Below are positions 52,269 to 60,905 of a DNA stretch of 64,000 nt, piece by piece. Each line of letters begins with the position of its first letter. Within the stretch, counting starts at the first letter, position 1. The DNA comes from RGVD01 sp040403075 (GTDB lineage: Bacteria; Bacteroidota; Bacteroidia; UKL13-3), in assembly GCA_040403075.1 (NCBI GenBank), contig JBBALJ010000002.1, positions 17,639-81,638 on the forward strand, written 5' to 3'. The notes beneath the pieces were generated by a model. The model was not told the origin of the DNA. It searched no databases and worked only from the letters and a program-made list of their open reading frames with translations. The position numbers were made by a program, and so were the translations under genes.

Positions 52269-54761
52269 CTATATTTTGATTTTTGTCTTTTTTACTTTTT
52301 TATTTGGCTGTTCAAAGCTAGGAAAGCTTGATTTTTGTAACTGTGAAGTCACCATTGGCATTCCTTGAGTACGTAACTGCCCAGGTTCTTTCATTGCCAT
52401 CATTTCGGGAATTGGTTGTTGAGCTAACCATGCAGCATGTCTAGCATTATATGCATCCTCAATTTCTTTTTCACGTATTGGAAACCCTTTGCCTTCTTTT
52501 TCTAATTTAGGTATTTGCCCTACATATCGGTAGAATCCAAAGTGATCTTCTACTGGGTAAAACTGTTCTTCATAGGCAAGTCTCATTCCATTTGTAGCAT
52601 TAAACATATTAATTCCTTCAACATTTCCTTTTTCATCTCTTACAATAGGATTTTTATCAGAAAGAACTGTAGTGTGATGGGGACGAATTCCATATCCTGC
52701 ACTTTGGTCAGTGTAGTTCATTGGAGCACTTCCGTATACAATTGCCATATCTCCAGGCTCAGCTTCTTTATCAGATACTTTTTTAAATGGTAATGTCCCA
52801 TCTTCTACACCTCCTGTAAACCCAAAGTTTCCTGATATATTTGGAACATCTTTAGCCCCTGCTTTTTGATAAGTGAAACATCCATAAGGAGTGCAGTACA
52901 ATTCTCTGTCAGGACCTTTTCCTTGTTTCCAATCCCCAGCAGCTTCATCCCAGTCTGCAATATTGTAATTTCCACCTGTAGGAAGTACATTACGAAGTTC
53001 TTGTGGATAAGCTTTTTTAGCTGCTGCTAATTCTGTTGGATTTTTTGCACTTGTGCTTCTATAAAAAGCATTCATAGCTTCTTCACTTAAATGGCTATCA
53101 TCGTAATCTAATTTACGAGCAGTTGGGACTACATTAGCTCTTACTTTTTTAACACGAGCTTGTTCATCTTCTAATCTTTTAGCATACGAAAGTCTTTGAG
53201 CATCTAATGCGGCCATTGCAGCTGCATAGTCTTGTCTCATTTTATAGTTTTCGTCTACAGGAAGTGTAACAGGGGCAACCGGAGGAGGATCTGTTTCAAA
53301 ACCTGCTGCTCTAAATTTTTTGACTACTTGATTTTTAAGCCCCCCATGATTAAAGTAATAAGGAGCTTGCCCAGGATCTTGCCAAACATGTTTTGTTCTT
53401 GGACCTGTCACAGAATTTGCATTAAGCATATTTTTCATGTAGTTTTCTCCACCACTTTCAAATCTTTTAGCTGGAGCACCAGGTGTCCCTGGTTTAGGGG
53501 CTCCTTTAACAAATCCTTTTAAGCTTCTTCTAGTAGAACCTTCTTGAGAACCGTTATCATAAAGAGTTTGATTAATTACATAGCTCCCTTGTCCAGATTT
53601 ACTTTTAGATTTTAGAGAAACTTTAGGATCTCCAGGGCCTTCAAAACCACCCATTGCAAATCCTCCTGGAGGTACTGCAACATTTTTTTTATTAGCCCCT
53701 CCTGTTTTATAAGTTTGATATCCTCCATAACGAGCTGTTTGAGGAAGACCGTAATCTTCTGCATTTTTTTGCATAGCAAACTCATTGTTGCTTTTTCTAA
53801 ACTTCTCAGCAGCTTCTTGTTTTTGTTTTTCAATTTCTTCTTTAGAAGCTCCTTGAGTAAATCCTGCTGAAGGGGTTGGGTATCCTAATTGTTGATAAAA
53901 CTCTATAAGATGTTCTTTTTGCCCAGGTTCTGTAATGTTACCTTTAATAAGGTCATTATATCCTTTATCTAAAAATCCAGACATTTCTTGTTGAGTGTAT
54001 TCTTTAGATGGATCGAGCCCGAAAGTTCTTCTAGCTGACATTAATCGTGGGTAGAATTCTTGAGGATCTCCATAATACTCTTCATTTCCTTCTATTCCTG
54101 GGTACCCCATTTTACCAATGGCCTCAGCATTGATATACTCTCCTGCTTTTTTAAAAGATCCGGTATGATTACTAGACATATGTTCTCCATAGTTTGAAGC
54201 TAAATGCAGTTGCTCTTCTAATTGAGTAGTAGGCATTTTACCACCTTCTCCAATGTAATAAGCAGTATTGTAATTTAATGGGGCATTAGATCCTTTTATT
54301 TTACCACCACTTTGAGGAAATGAAAATGGATTATCACTTAAAGCTTTTGTAGTAGTCGATTGGTCAAGGCTTAATCTGTAATCAGGTTCATTAGCAAAAC
54401 CATAAGAATCTGCAGTACCACTCACTCCTTTAAATTCCGTTCCTGCAGGTACATATGCACCTTGCCCACTATTTTGTAAATACGATCCCATTGCATTAGC
54501 AGCTTCTCCATGTTTTTCTGGAAAAGCTGTTGCACGTTTAGAAAACCAATCAGTCATATATGAACGGGCTGAGTTATCAGCTGCATCAAAAGTTTCTTTA
54601 TCAGCATTGTAAAATTCAGGAAACGGTTGAACAGGTTTTTCTATAGTAGGGCTAACCTTTATCGGGTCTCCGGTGCCACCGACAGCAAACTTACGAGTAA
54701 CATTTGTTTTAAGGCTTTTTGCTTTAGCTATTGCTGTATCTTTCTTTAATTTCTTAGCCAT
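52269..54761 (-). CDS. Large virion protein with GG motifs and a CHAP/NlpC-like peptidase region
   Basis: 830 residues from ATG 54761 (MAKKLKKDTAIAKAKSLKTN); an upstream TTG start would overlap the previous gene. GG motifs occur at RKFAVGGTGDP, GGFAMGGFEGPGD, RFESGGEN and YFNHGG. Residues ~190-270 (LEEQLHLASNYGEH, then YGDPQEFYPRLMSARR) resemble a phage metallopeptidase-like domain whose HExxH is degraded to E-x-x-H. The C-terminal third has CTPYGCFTYQ (C623, C628), EPGDMAIVYG and RPHHTTVLSD (H695, H696), the Cys/His order of CHAP or NlpC/P60 amidases. A virion peptidoglycan hydrolase for entry is inferred. It ends in TAG. Confidence 0.65.
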   Translation of the reverse strand: MAKKLKKDTAIAKAKSLKTNVTRKFAVGGTGDPIKVSPTIEKPVQPFPEFYNADKETFDAADNSARSYMTDWFSKRATAFPEKHGEAANAMGSYLQNSGQGAYVPAGTEFKGVSGTADSYGFANEPDYRLSLDQSTTTKALSDNPFSFPQSGGKIKGSNAPLNYNTAYYIGEGGKMPTTQLEEQLHLASNYGEHMSSNHTGSFKKAGEYINAEAIGKMGYPGIEGNEEYYGDPQEFYPRLMSARRTFGLDPSKEYTQQEMSGFLDKGYNDLIKGNITEPGQKEHLIEFYQQLGYPTPSAGFTQGASKEEIEKQKQEAAEKFRKSNNEFAMQKNAEDYGLPQTARYGGYQTYKTGGANKKNVAVPPGGFAMGGFEGPGDPKVSLKSKSKSGQGSYVINQTLYDNGSQEGSTRRSLKGFVKGAPKPGTPGAPAKRFESGGENYMKNMLNANSVTGPRTKHVWQDPGQAPYYFNHGGLKNQVVKKFRAAGFETDPPPVAPVTLPVDENYKMRQDYAAAMAALDAQRLSYAKRLEDEQARVKKVRANVVPTARKLDYDDSHLSEEAMNAFYRSTSAKNPTELAAAKKAYPQELRNVLPTGGNYNIADWDEAAGDWKQGKGPDRELYCTPYGCFTYQKAGAKDVPNISGNFGFTGGVEDGTLPFKKVSDKEAEPGDMAIVYGSAPMNYTDQSAGYGIRPHHTTVLSDKNPIVRDEKGNVEGINMFNATNGMRLAYEEQFYPVEDHFGFYRYVGQIPKLEKEGKGFPIREKEIEDAYNARHAAWLAQQPIPEMMAMKEPGQLRTQGMPMVTSQLQKSSFPSFEQPNKKVKKTKIKI

Positions 54762-54762
54762 G

Positions 54763-55506
54763 TTATCTTCTTTTTTTAAGTAGTTTTTTACCACCAGTAG
54801 CAAATTTAAATGATTGCTTTGATTCGTTTTCCCTTCTTTTCTTTAAACGTAAATTTTGTATGTTTGATTGTTTTTCTCCTTTTTTTAATGGGTCACCTTC
54901 TAATCCACCAGTTGGAAGAGTATAAGATGGTGGATCGGTTTTCATTCCACCTGTTTTATATTTTAACCCTCCAAATACATATTTTTTAGGGTTAACCATT
55001 GTAAGGTCAGGGTGTTCTACTGTTGCATTGTGAGCAATAGAGCCACGTTGTTCCTTAGAGAATGGAAAGTGAGAACTAAATTTGTTGTATTGATCGTCTG
55101 TAAACTTTTCTACAAAGCCTCCATTAGCCATTAATATTTGCCCACCTGAAGATCCTTTTGCATTAGTAGCCATCCCAACAGGTTGTTGTTGAGTTGAGTC
55201 TACTAAATTAGGATTAGCTGGTGGCTCAGGGCTTGGAAGACTTTGTCCTTGAAGCCCAGGAGGTGGTCCTGCAGGTGCCTGCGGCATTTCCTGTGGGAGA
55301 GGCTGTTGGCCAGGGGCCATCATTCCAGCTTGTTGAGCAGCCATGTCAGACATTTGCTGACCTTGCTGTTGCTGTTGCTGTTGTTGGAATTCCCCAATTA
55401 TATCTTTACCTTGCTCGTAAGCAGTAAACACATCCAAGATACTTCCTGGAAATCCTGATTGACGAGCTTTAGATAAAAGCTCTCTACGAGTTTGGTTATC
55501 CAACAT
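54763..55506 (-). CDS. Gln/Pro-rich virion-block protein with polyQ tract and GG motifs
   Basis: 247 residues. The N-terminus is helical (RRELLSKARQSGFPGSILDV), then a run of 8 Gln and a Pro/Gln-rich flexible linker (QEMPQAPAGPPPGLQGQS). The C-terminal half has GG motifs (ILMANGGFVEKF, KKYVFGGLKYKTGG, KFATGGKK) and a basic tail. No enzymatic domain. The next gene's ATG follows one base after its stop, so the two are coupled. The shared GG motifs suggest they work together, perhaps as a portal- or scaffold-associated protein. Confidence 0.5.
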   Translation of the reverse strand: MLDNQTRRELLSKARQSGFPGSILDVFTAYEQGKDIIGEFQQQQQQQQGQQMSDMAAQQAGMMAPGQQPLPQEMPQAPAGPPPGLQGQSLPSPEPPANPNLVDSTQQQPVGMATNAKGSSGGQILMANGGFVEKFTDDQYNKFSSHFPFSKEQRGSIAHNATVEHPDLTMVNPKKYVFGGLKYKTGGMKTDPPSYTLPTGGLEGDPLKKGEKQSNIQNLRLKKRRENESKQSFKFATGGKKLLKKRR

Positions 55507-55517
55507 AATTTAAAAGT

Positions 55518-55943
55518 TTAAGACAAGAACTTAAGCTTGTATTTAGCAGAGTTTAATGTAGTTTTTACATTGTCTAATTCGTTATCAATTTCAGAAAAAG
55601 TGTTAGTGTCTTGTATGTCAGAAACTTTATCGTGAAGTTCGTCAATATAAGCAAGTGCTGCTTTTACAGATGTCATTACAGGAGCACACACATTTGCAGG
55701 CATATCTGCAGGGTAGTTTGGTATTTCTCCAATAGCTCCTTGATAGCTTTCAGCAATTGTATCTGCTAAATCAGGAAGAGCATCATACAATTCGTTTAAT
55801 GCTTTATGTGCTGCAAAACTTCCAGGGCCGGTCACAGTTAAGTGAAGGATGTGAAATTTAAGTGCTGCATCCATCATTTCTACAACTAAACCAGGGATTC
55901 CTGATTTCTTTTTTGATTCTTTCATTTTGTCAATGTATCCCAT
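55518..55943 (-). CDS. Small helical protein downstream of portal (141 aa)
   Basis: MGYIDKMKESKKKSGIPGLV begins a mostly helical protein (VEMMDAALKFHILHLTVTGP; LNELYDALPDLADTIAESYQ; YIDELHDKVSDIQD). The layout of short amphipathic helices resembles small ferritin-like or four-helix proteins of phage heads; I do not recognise a family with certainty. Its start overlaps the portal stop by one base, so it is in the portal operon and probably a head-associated protein. Confidence 0.5.
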   Translation of the reverse strand: MGYIDKMKESKKKSGIPGLVVEMMDAALKFHILHLTVTGPGSFAAHKALNELYDALPDLADTIAESYQGAIGEIPNYPADMPANVCAPVMTSVKAALAYIDELHDKVSDIQDTNTFSEIDNELDNVKTTLNSAKYKLKFLS

Positions 55944-58156
55944 TACTGTGGAGTATTTAGAGTTTGTGATTTAGCATCGATTGCTTTTTCTTTAATTGCT
56001 AAATCTTGTTGTTTAAGTTGGAAGTCTTGCATCATTTTTTGTAAGTTAGTTGATGCATTTTGTTCTGCAGTTTCTGCTTGAATAAGAGCAACTTCAATTT
56101 CAACTTGACGATCTTTTTCTTTGCTCAGCTGCTCCATTTCCATGGCTTGCTGCCTAAGTTGCATATCTTGTTGTTTAGCTTCTTGTTCAGCTTGTTGCTG
56201 TGCTTGTTGTAATTGCTCTTGAGCTTTTTCAGCTTGTACAATCTTGTCTTTAATCTGAGATAAACTATCAGATTCAAACATAGATATAGCTGCAGAAAGT
56301 GGAAGACCGTTTTGAACTGCTGCTTGAGCCAAGCCTTCGATTTTTTGTTTCTTTTCTAGGTCTTTACCTGCATCAGTTACAAAGATTCCGTACTCAGTTT
56401 CCATGTGAGTCATAGGGTCTACGTCTACATTAGAAAGAGTGTTGTCAGGCATAACATACATTGCTTTTTTACCTTTAGCCCAAGCTTCTTTAGAGTAGTC
56501 CAATAATCCACGAAGCTCTCTTTCTTCAAAATGGCTAAACTTACGGAACAAATCTTCAGTAATGTGAGAAGACTGTACAATAGATTGTTGAGATGTAGAC
56601 TTACCTTCGTAAGTTCCCATCTGCCCTTGACGTTGTCTAGTTACTCCACTTACTTTTTCCCACTCAACCATGATAGATTCTAAGAGGGTAAGATATTGAG
56701 AGATTGTTTTAATAGACATGTCAAGTACTGATTGGTGCTGAGGGGACAACTGAATTCCTTCTTTGTTGTAATCTACCCAAGCAATACCAGTACCTTCTAC
56801 ATAGTACATGAACTTATCCATGTCCCAGTTCTTTGGGATCATGTTAATATCGAACTGTGCAATGATATCTTTTGATCTAGCTATAGCTAATTCAAGACGG
56901 TATTTATAAATGTTGTAATTTAGCTGGTATGGAATACCTAAAGTTACAAGAGATATGTTTTGTGAATTAATATCAGAATACTTTCTTCCGTTAATTGGAA
57001 GTTTACATATGGATGGATTGTCTAAGCTATTTCTTTGGTTTAGGCATGGACGAATGTTAATATAGAATCTTCTATCAATACGGGTTCCTTCCCATACTTC
57101 ATTTACCCACTCCCACTCCATTTTAGCCCCAACTTCTTTTAGCTCTGGAGTTAATTTGTAACCTTCTTCTATTTCAAATGTTTCCTCACTTCCTGTTTCA
57201 GGATCCATGTAAGTAACAAATCCAATTCTTTTACGAGATTTCCAATATACCTGTGCAACTTCAGTAAGACGGTTACGGTAGATGTTGTCATCTGCTCCTG
57301 ATGCTTCTGAACGATACAAAAGATATGCTTCTGCAGAAGTGTGAGTTGGATTTTCTAATTCTAAGATTTGGTCATCTGATAAAAATTCTCCATACACGTC
57401 TACTACTGTAGATGCATGTGCAAAACGTCTTAAGATTGCCCAGTCTCCATCTTCAACAAAGTCAATGTCTGGATCTTTATCGTAGTCAATGTCCAATGGG
57501 TTAACTACATCGTAGAAAGGTTCGTTACGACGTACACCTTTGTGGGAGTAACACTCTCCGGTAACCAAATAGTGGAACCATTGCTTTTGCAACTTATCAT
57601 ATATTTCATTGTAATACATGATATAGTTAAGTGCAGCTTGTCCACTAATTGCTCTTTGGTCTACATAACTTCTATTGAATTCTTCTTGAATCTGCTTTGG
57701 AAGTGGAGGTTCTTCTTGCCCTTCTGGTAATTCCATCTGACCTTGTCTTGCAAGTTCTTGAATGAAATGTGTTTTTACATTTTGAAGAAGAAGATTTTTA
57801 AGTGCCTCTTCTTTAATGCTAACTGAGTCTGCATTCTGAACTGTAACTGTGTACTCTAGAGGACGTTTAGATTTCTCCCCAAGCAACAAGTCAATAATAG
57901 GCTTGATGATAGGGTAGTTCCGCATCTTAGATGGAAAGTTCTTTCGAGTTTTTCCGTACGGCTTTAATACATAGTTGTAATCTTCTTCATCGATTACTCC
58001 ATTGTAATAGTCATACAAAGACTTAAGGTAGCTGCGACGTTCACTTATACCAAATTTGGACAAGTTAATAAATGCATCTACACAGTCTTTTCTCCACTTG
58101 TCATCCTTCTGGGTGAGTGGAATCCGTTGTTTAGGTATATGGGCTTGTCCGTACAT
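55943..58156 (-). CDS. Portal protein
   Basis: 737 residues, directly after the terminase gene in transcription order. The body has portal-like segments: KMRNYPIIKPIIDLLLGEKS (~75), FYDVVNPLDIDYDKDPDIDF (~215), a beta-rich wing, and a long helix (ISQYLTLLESIMVEWEKVSG, ~500) followed by GVTRQRQGQMGTYEGKSTSQ. The last ~100 residues are Gln/Glu/Lys coiled coil, as in crAss-like portals. The dodecameric portal forms the DNA entry channel and docks terminase. A TAATTTTG box lies 5 bases upstream of the ATG. Confidence 0.85.
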   Translation of the reverse strand: MYGQAHIPKQRIPLTQKDDKWRKDCVDAFINLSKFGISERRSYLKSLYDYYNGVIDEEDYNYVLKPYGKTRKNFPSKMRNYPIIKPIIDLLLGEKSKRPLEYTVTVQNADSVSIKEEALKNLLLQNVKTHFIQELARQGQMELPEGQEEPPLPKQIQEEFNRSYVDQRAISGQAALNYIMYYNEIYDKLQKQWFHYLVTGECYSHKGVRRNEPFYDVVNPLDIDYDKDPDIDFVEDGDWAILRRFAHASTVVDVYGEFLSDDQILELENPTHTSAEAYLLYRSEASGADDNIYRNRLTEVAQVYWKSRKRIGFVTYMDPETGSEETFEIEEGYKLTPELKEVGAKMEWEWVNEVWEGTRIDRRFYINIRPCLNQRNSLDNPSICKLPINGRKYSDINSQNISLVTLGIPYQLNYNIYKYRLELAIARSKDIIAQFDINMIPKNWDMDKFMYYVEGTGIAWVDYNKEGIQLSPQHQSVLDMSIKTISQYLTLLESIMVEWEKVSGVTRQRQGQMGTYEGKSTSQQSIVQSSHITEDLFRKFSHFEERELRGLLDYSKEAWAKGKKAMYVMPDNTLSNVDVDPMTHMETEYGIFVTDAGKDLEKKQKIEGLAQAAVQNGLPLSAAISMFESDSLSQIKDKIVQAEKAQEQLQQAQQQAEQEAKQQDMQLRQQAMEMEQLSKEKDRQVEIEVALIQAETAEQNASTNLQKMMQDFQLKQQDLAIKEKAIDAKSQTLNTPQ

Positions 58157-58161
58157 TAATG

Positions 58162-58169
58162 CAAAATTA
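58162..58169 (-). promoter_or_regulatory. Possible -7 box (TAATTTTG) for the portal gene
   Basis: On the minus strand TAATTTTG matches TAnnTTTG and ends 5 bases before the portal ATG, in the 77-base gap after the terminase stop. A -33 TTTG at the right distance is not clear; a TTG lies 15-16 bases upstream. It could start a portal-accessory transcript. Confidence 0.35.
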
Positions 58170-58233
58170 GGTTCGAAAAATCAGACAAGCTAAATTAATC
58201 TATTTTTTCCTTCGTTGTTATATTTATCCCACT

Positions 58234-60207
58234 TTATTCGTAGTTTTTATCAAACCAGTCATTTGTGGAGTTATCTCTGTCATCTAGCTTTAGCTCTTTG
58301 TTGTATAATTCCCTAGTATGGTACATCCCAATCATAAGAGCCATGGCTCGGTCAAAGTTACCAGTTCTGTTAAACTTAATTAATTCTAATAGTAGAGCTG
58401 GGTCATAAATCTTGTGCATGTTGAGGGTTAATTCCCCATCTTCGTTGGCCCCTCTACCACTAACTAACCAGTCTCTGATATACAATTCCCCTTGAGCTTT
58501 TCTTTGCTCAGTCATATGCATACCGTACTGTCGTTTTACCGTTTTGCTTCTAAGCTCTCTTTTATCCAGCATTTCGAACTCTTCTTGTAGGATATGCATT
58601 TTTCTGAACCTTTTAGCATAGGCAATAACTTCTCCTCGGTCATTCTCAAAACCAATTTTTGCATTGTAGTATTCAGCCAACATAAATAGGTTTCTATTGT
58701 ATTCATCCTGTGACTGCGGTCTTCCGACATACGAAGCCACAATAATATCATCAGGTTTAGAAACATTGTTCGGAACCTTAATAACATAAGCAGCACCCAA
58801 AGATGTAGCCGATGCAGATTTTCCTTGAGCATATGGGTCATGGCATACTACGTATAAGTTTTTTGGAATGTATTCTTCAATTTCAGTTTTATATGGGGCT
58901 TCGTAAACTACAACTCCCCCAGTTAAGTTATCATCTTTCCTGTGTGGGAACTTAACAATAGGTTTAAGGTTTCCGTCAGGTCTGAACTTTACTTTCCCTT
59001 TGGAATCGTACAGCATTTCTCCAATTACCCCAATTTTTTCTAAACCGTTTGCAATTACTCTGTTGTACTGTTCTTTTAACGAGGCAGTGTCAAATGTATT
59101 TGCAGTAACTTGGAGTGTTGCCTCCTGTGGGGTAAACGGCATCTCGGCTATGTACTGGTCGAAAGCTTTTGGGTCGTTACCTTTCTTTTTCTTTTCTCTT
59201 TGGGAATCTTCATAGGCCATTGCCTCATCAATTAAGCTATTTCCGTCTTTATCGATGAAGCCATCTAAGTTTTTGTAGATAGGGACAAAGTAACCACACT
59301 GTGTACCCATAGCTCCGGCATCCCAATCGTTGTCAAAAGAGAGGCAGTCATAAGCTTCAGGGTGATAGAACAATTCTTCCATACCTTCAAAGCCTGGCCC
59401 CTCTTCTCCACCTGTTCCAAAGGCAACCATTGTACCAAGTGTCTTTGAACCTTGTCTCATTGTAGGCATAGCTATCTCCCAAGCTTTTAACAACCCTGAG
59501 AATGAACCTGCTTCTTCAAAAAATATCAGTTCACCTGCTTTACCACGGATTTTATCTGGGTCATCCTTTAAGGATACTCCGATAATTTGTGATTTAAAGC
59601 CTAAGGTAACGTCGGCTCCGTTTACATTTTTCTTGTACCCAGATTGCTTGTGCATCTCTCGGTCAATCAAACGTGGTTGGGTCCAAGCTGTGTTATCGTC
59701 TACAAATGATACAATGTCCCAAGCTTTTGAGAGCATTCCATCCCCTGTTAAGTACTGCTTGTCAGAAGCAAATACAAAATTCTTAGAATTCCTAATATGG
59801 AAGTAGTTACGGCAAAGCATAGCTGCAGCTTTGTAGGAGAATCCCTTTCGACGAGCTTTGAGAACCACGAGATGTTTGTTATCTCTACGTGCTTTGTCAA
59901 CCGAGCTGAAGTATTCATGGTCACCATCATAAAATGCTGGGAAGCTTCGGTCACGTCGTGATATAATTTCACCATCAGGTTGTTCTTCATCTATAATTCT
60001 ATCTATTGGACAATAATTTAAGTAAAAGTAATGAAATCCAGAAATCTTTACCCCATTAATCTCGTACCCATGCATGCACCTGAACTGTTCTGTATCCCAG
60101 TACTCATAGTATTGCTTTGTCCCTGGAAGAGAAGCAGTATAAAAGTCGTGCTCAATGTAATGGGCAGCGGCTGGTGCAAATAAATGGGTGTCTTTAAGTT
60201 TACTCAC
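58234..60207 (-). CDS. terL: Terminase large subunit
   Basis: 657 residues. The ATPase half has a Walker A-like loop (KARRKGFSYKAA, ~117-128) and Walker B with catalytic Glu (ELIFFEEAGSF, 226-236). The nuclease half has VVCHDPYAQG (D457) and KIGFENDRGEVIAY (E521, D523), consistent with an RNase H-fold endonuclease. The motor cuts concatemeric DNA and pumps it through the portal. The upstream gene, a terminase small-subunit candidate, overlaps it by 8 bases. Motif order is complete and the length is normal, so I expect a full, active protein. Confidence 0.9.
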   Translation of the reverse strand: MSKLKDTHLFAPAAAHYIEHDFYTASLPGTKQYYEYWDTEQFRCMHGYEINGVKISGFHYFYLNYCPIDRIIDEEQPDGEIISRRDRSFPAFYDGDHEYFSSVDKARRDNKHLVVLKARRKGFSYKAAAMLCRNYFHIRNSKNFVFASDKQYLTGDGMLSKAWDIVSFVDDNTAWTQPRLIDREMHKQSGYKKNVNGADVTLGFKSQIIGVSLKDDPDKIRGKAGELIFFEEAGSFSGLLKAWEIAMPTMRQGSKTLGTMVAFGTGGEEGPGFEGMEELFYHPEAYDCLSFDNDWDAGAMGTQCGYFVPIYKNLDGFIDKDGNSLIDEAMAYEDSQREKKKKGNDPKAFDQYIAEMPFTPQEATLQVTANTFDTASLKEQYNRVIANGLEKIGVIGEMLYDSKGKVKFRPDGNLKPIVKFPHRKDDNLTGGVVVYEAPYKTEIEEYIPKNLYVVCHDPYAQGKSASATSLGAAYVIKVPNNVSKPDDIIVASYVGRPQSQDEYNRNLFMLAEYYNAKIGFENDRGEVIAYAKRFRKMHILQEEFEMLDKRELRSKTVKRQYGMHMTEQRKAQGELYIRDWLVSGRGANEDGELTLNMHKIYDPALLLELIKFNRTGNFDRAMALMIGMYHTRELYNKELKLDDRDNSTNDWFDKNYE

Positions 60208-60697
60208 TGTATTTGTTAGTTTTTACACCTGCTCTGTTTGGGTTATCTTTAGCTTGTTGCTTTTGAACTAGTTCTTCTAGCCTATCTAAGCCTTCAATTA
60301 CTTCTCCAATTTTAGATAAATTTGATAGTAAGTCTTTTGCTTGGTAAAGTAATTTGCCATTGTCATCCATAGCTGTTAAGTCTATGTCTTTAAAATATTT
60401 TTCAAGTTTGTTTACTGAGGACCTTCCTGCTTTTAACAGTTTTATCCCGTGAGTCTCTCCTAGCTCTTGGTATTTCTTTACGGCCCCTGCTAGTTTTGGA
60501 TTGACTTTTACTTTTAAGTCTTCTTCTAATTTTGATTGACGTTCTTCGTCATCATATGCAGAGTAACTTGACCTGTGATCAGCATAAAAGAAGACAAAAC
60601 TTAGTTCTTTAATTGATAGTTTTTCAAACTCCGGGATGGTCAAAGCATACACTGATGGTATGACTATGTTGTTATTTACCGTTAGTAAGTCTTTCAT
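60200..60697 (-). CDS. Candidate terminase small subunit (165 aa)
   Basis: The N-terminus (MKDLLTVNNNIVIPSVYALT) is followed by ELSFVFFYADHRSSYSAYDD and then charged helices (DLLSNLSKIGEVIEGLDRLE, ELVQKQQAK) that look coiled-coil. It overlaps the start of terL by 8 bases, the usual place for terminase small subunit, and small subunits are typically this size and helical. The sequence itself carries no proof. It overlaps the IHF-like gene start by 26 bases on the other side. Confidence 0.5.
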   Translation of the reverse strand: MKDLLTVNNNIVIPSVYALTIPEFEKLSIKELSFVFFYADHRSSYSAYDDEERQSKLEEDLKVKVNPKLAGAVKKYQELGETHGIKLLKAGRSSVNKLEKYFKDIDLTAMDDNGKLLYQAKDLLSNLSKIGEVIEGLDRLEELVQKQQAKDNPNRAGVKTNKYSE

Positions 60698-60905
60698 TCT
60701 TCTTCCTTTTTAGTTCGTTTAGATAGGCAACTCTAGTCTTTTTTGCATGAAATTTTCCAAAATATGGGAGCCTAACAGATTGAAAGTCTCCGTCTTTTAT
60801 AACTTTGGCTACGTATTTAAATTGATAGTAGACAATCTCCTCAACTTTAGCAAGTGGTAAGTTAAACTTGCTTGCAAGTTTTTGGATGATTATCTTTTCC
60901 TTCAT
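60672..60905 (-). CDS. IHF/HU-like DNA-bending protein
   Basis: 77 residues. The helical start (IIIQKLASKFNLPLAKVEEI) is followed by SVRLPYFGKFHAKKTRVAYL, the 'R...FG.F..k..r' strand of IHF/HU proteins. The C-terminus is basic. It lacks the usual Pro-containing arm sequence, as in other phage versions. It starts by ATGA overlap with the Cys-rich gene and lies next to the terminase genes. crAss-like genomes encode IHF-like subunits. A role in packaging or genome structure is inferred. Confidence 0.75.
   Translation of the reverse strand: MKEKIIIQKLASKFNLPLAKVEEIVYYQFKYVAKVIKDGDFQSVRLPYFGKFHAKKTRVAYLNELKRKKNERLTNGK

Noticed and set aside
52269..52271. Reassignment of the TAG stop codon, as in some crAss-like phages
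   Set aside because: TAG ends the 830-aa gene here and long genes run without in-frame TAG, so it is not read as an amino acid in this window.
54763..54803. Upstream TTG start for the 844-aa version of the GG-motif protein
   Set aside because: It would overlap the previous gene; the ATG at 54761 follows that gene's stop by one base and begins MAKK.
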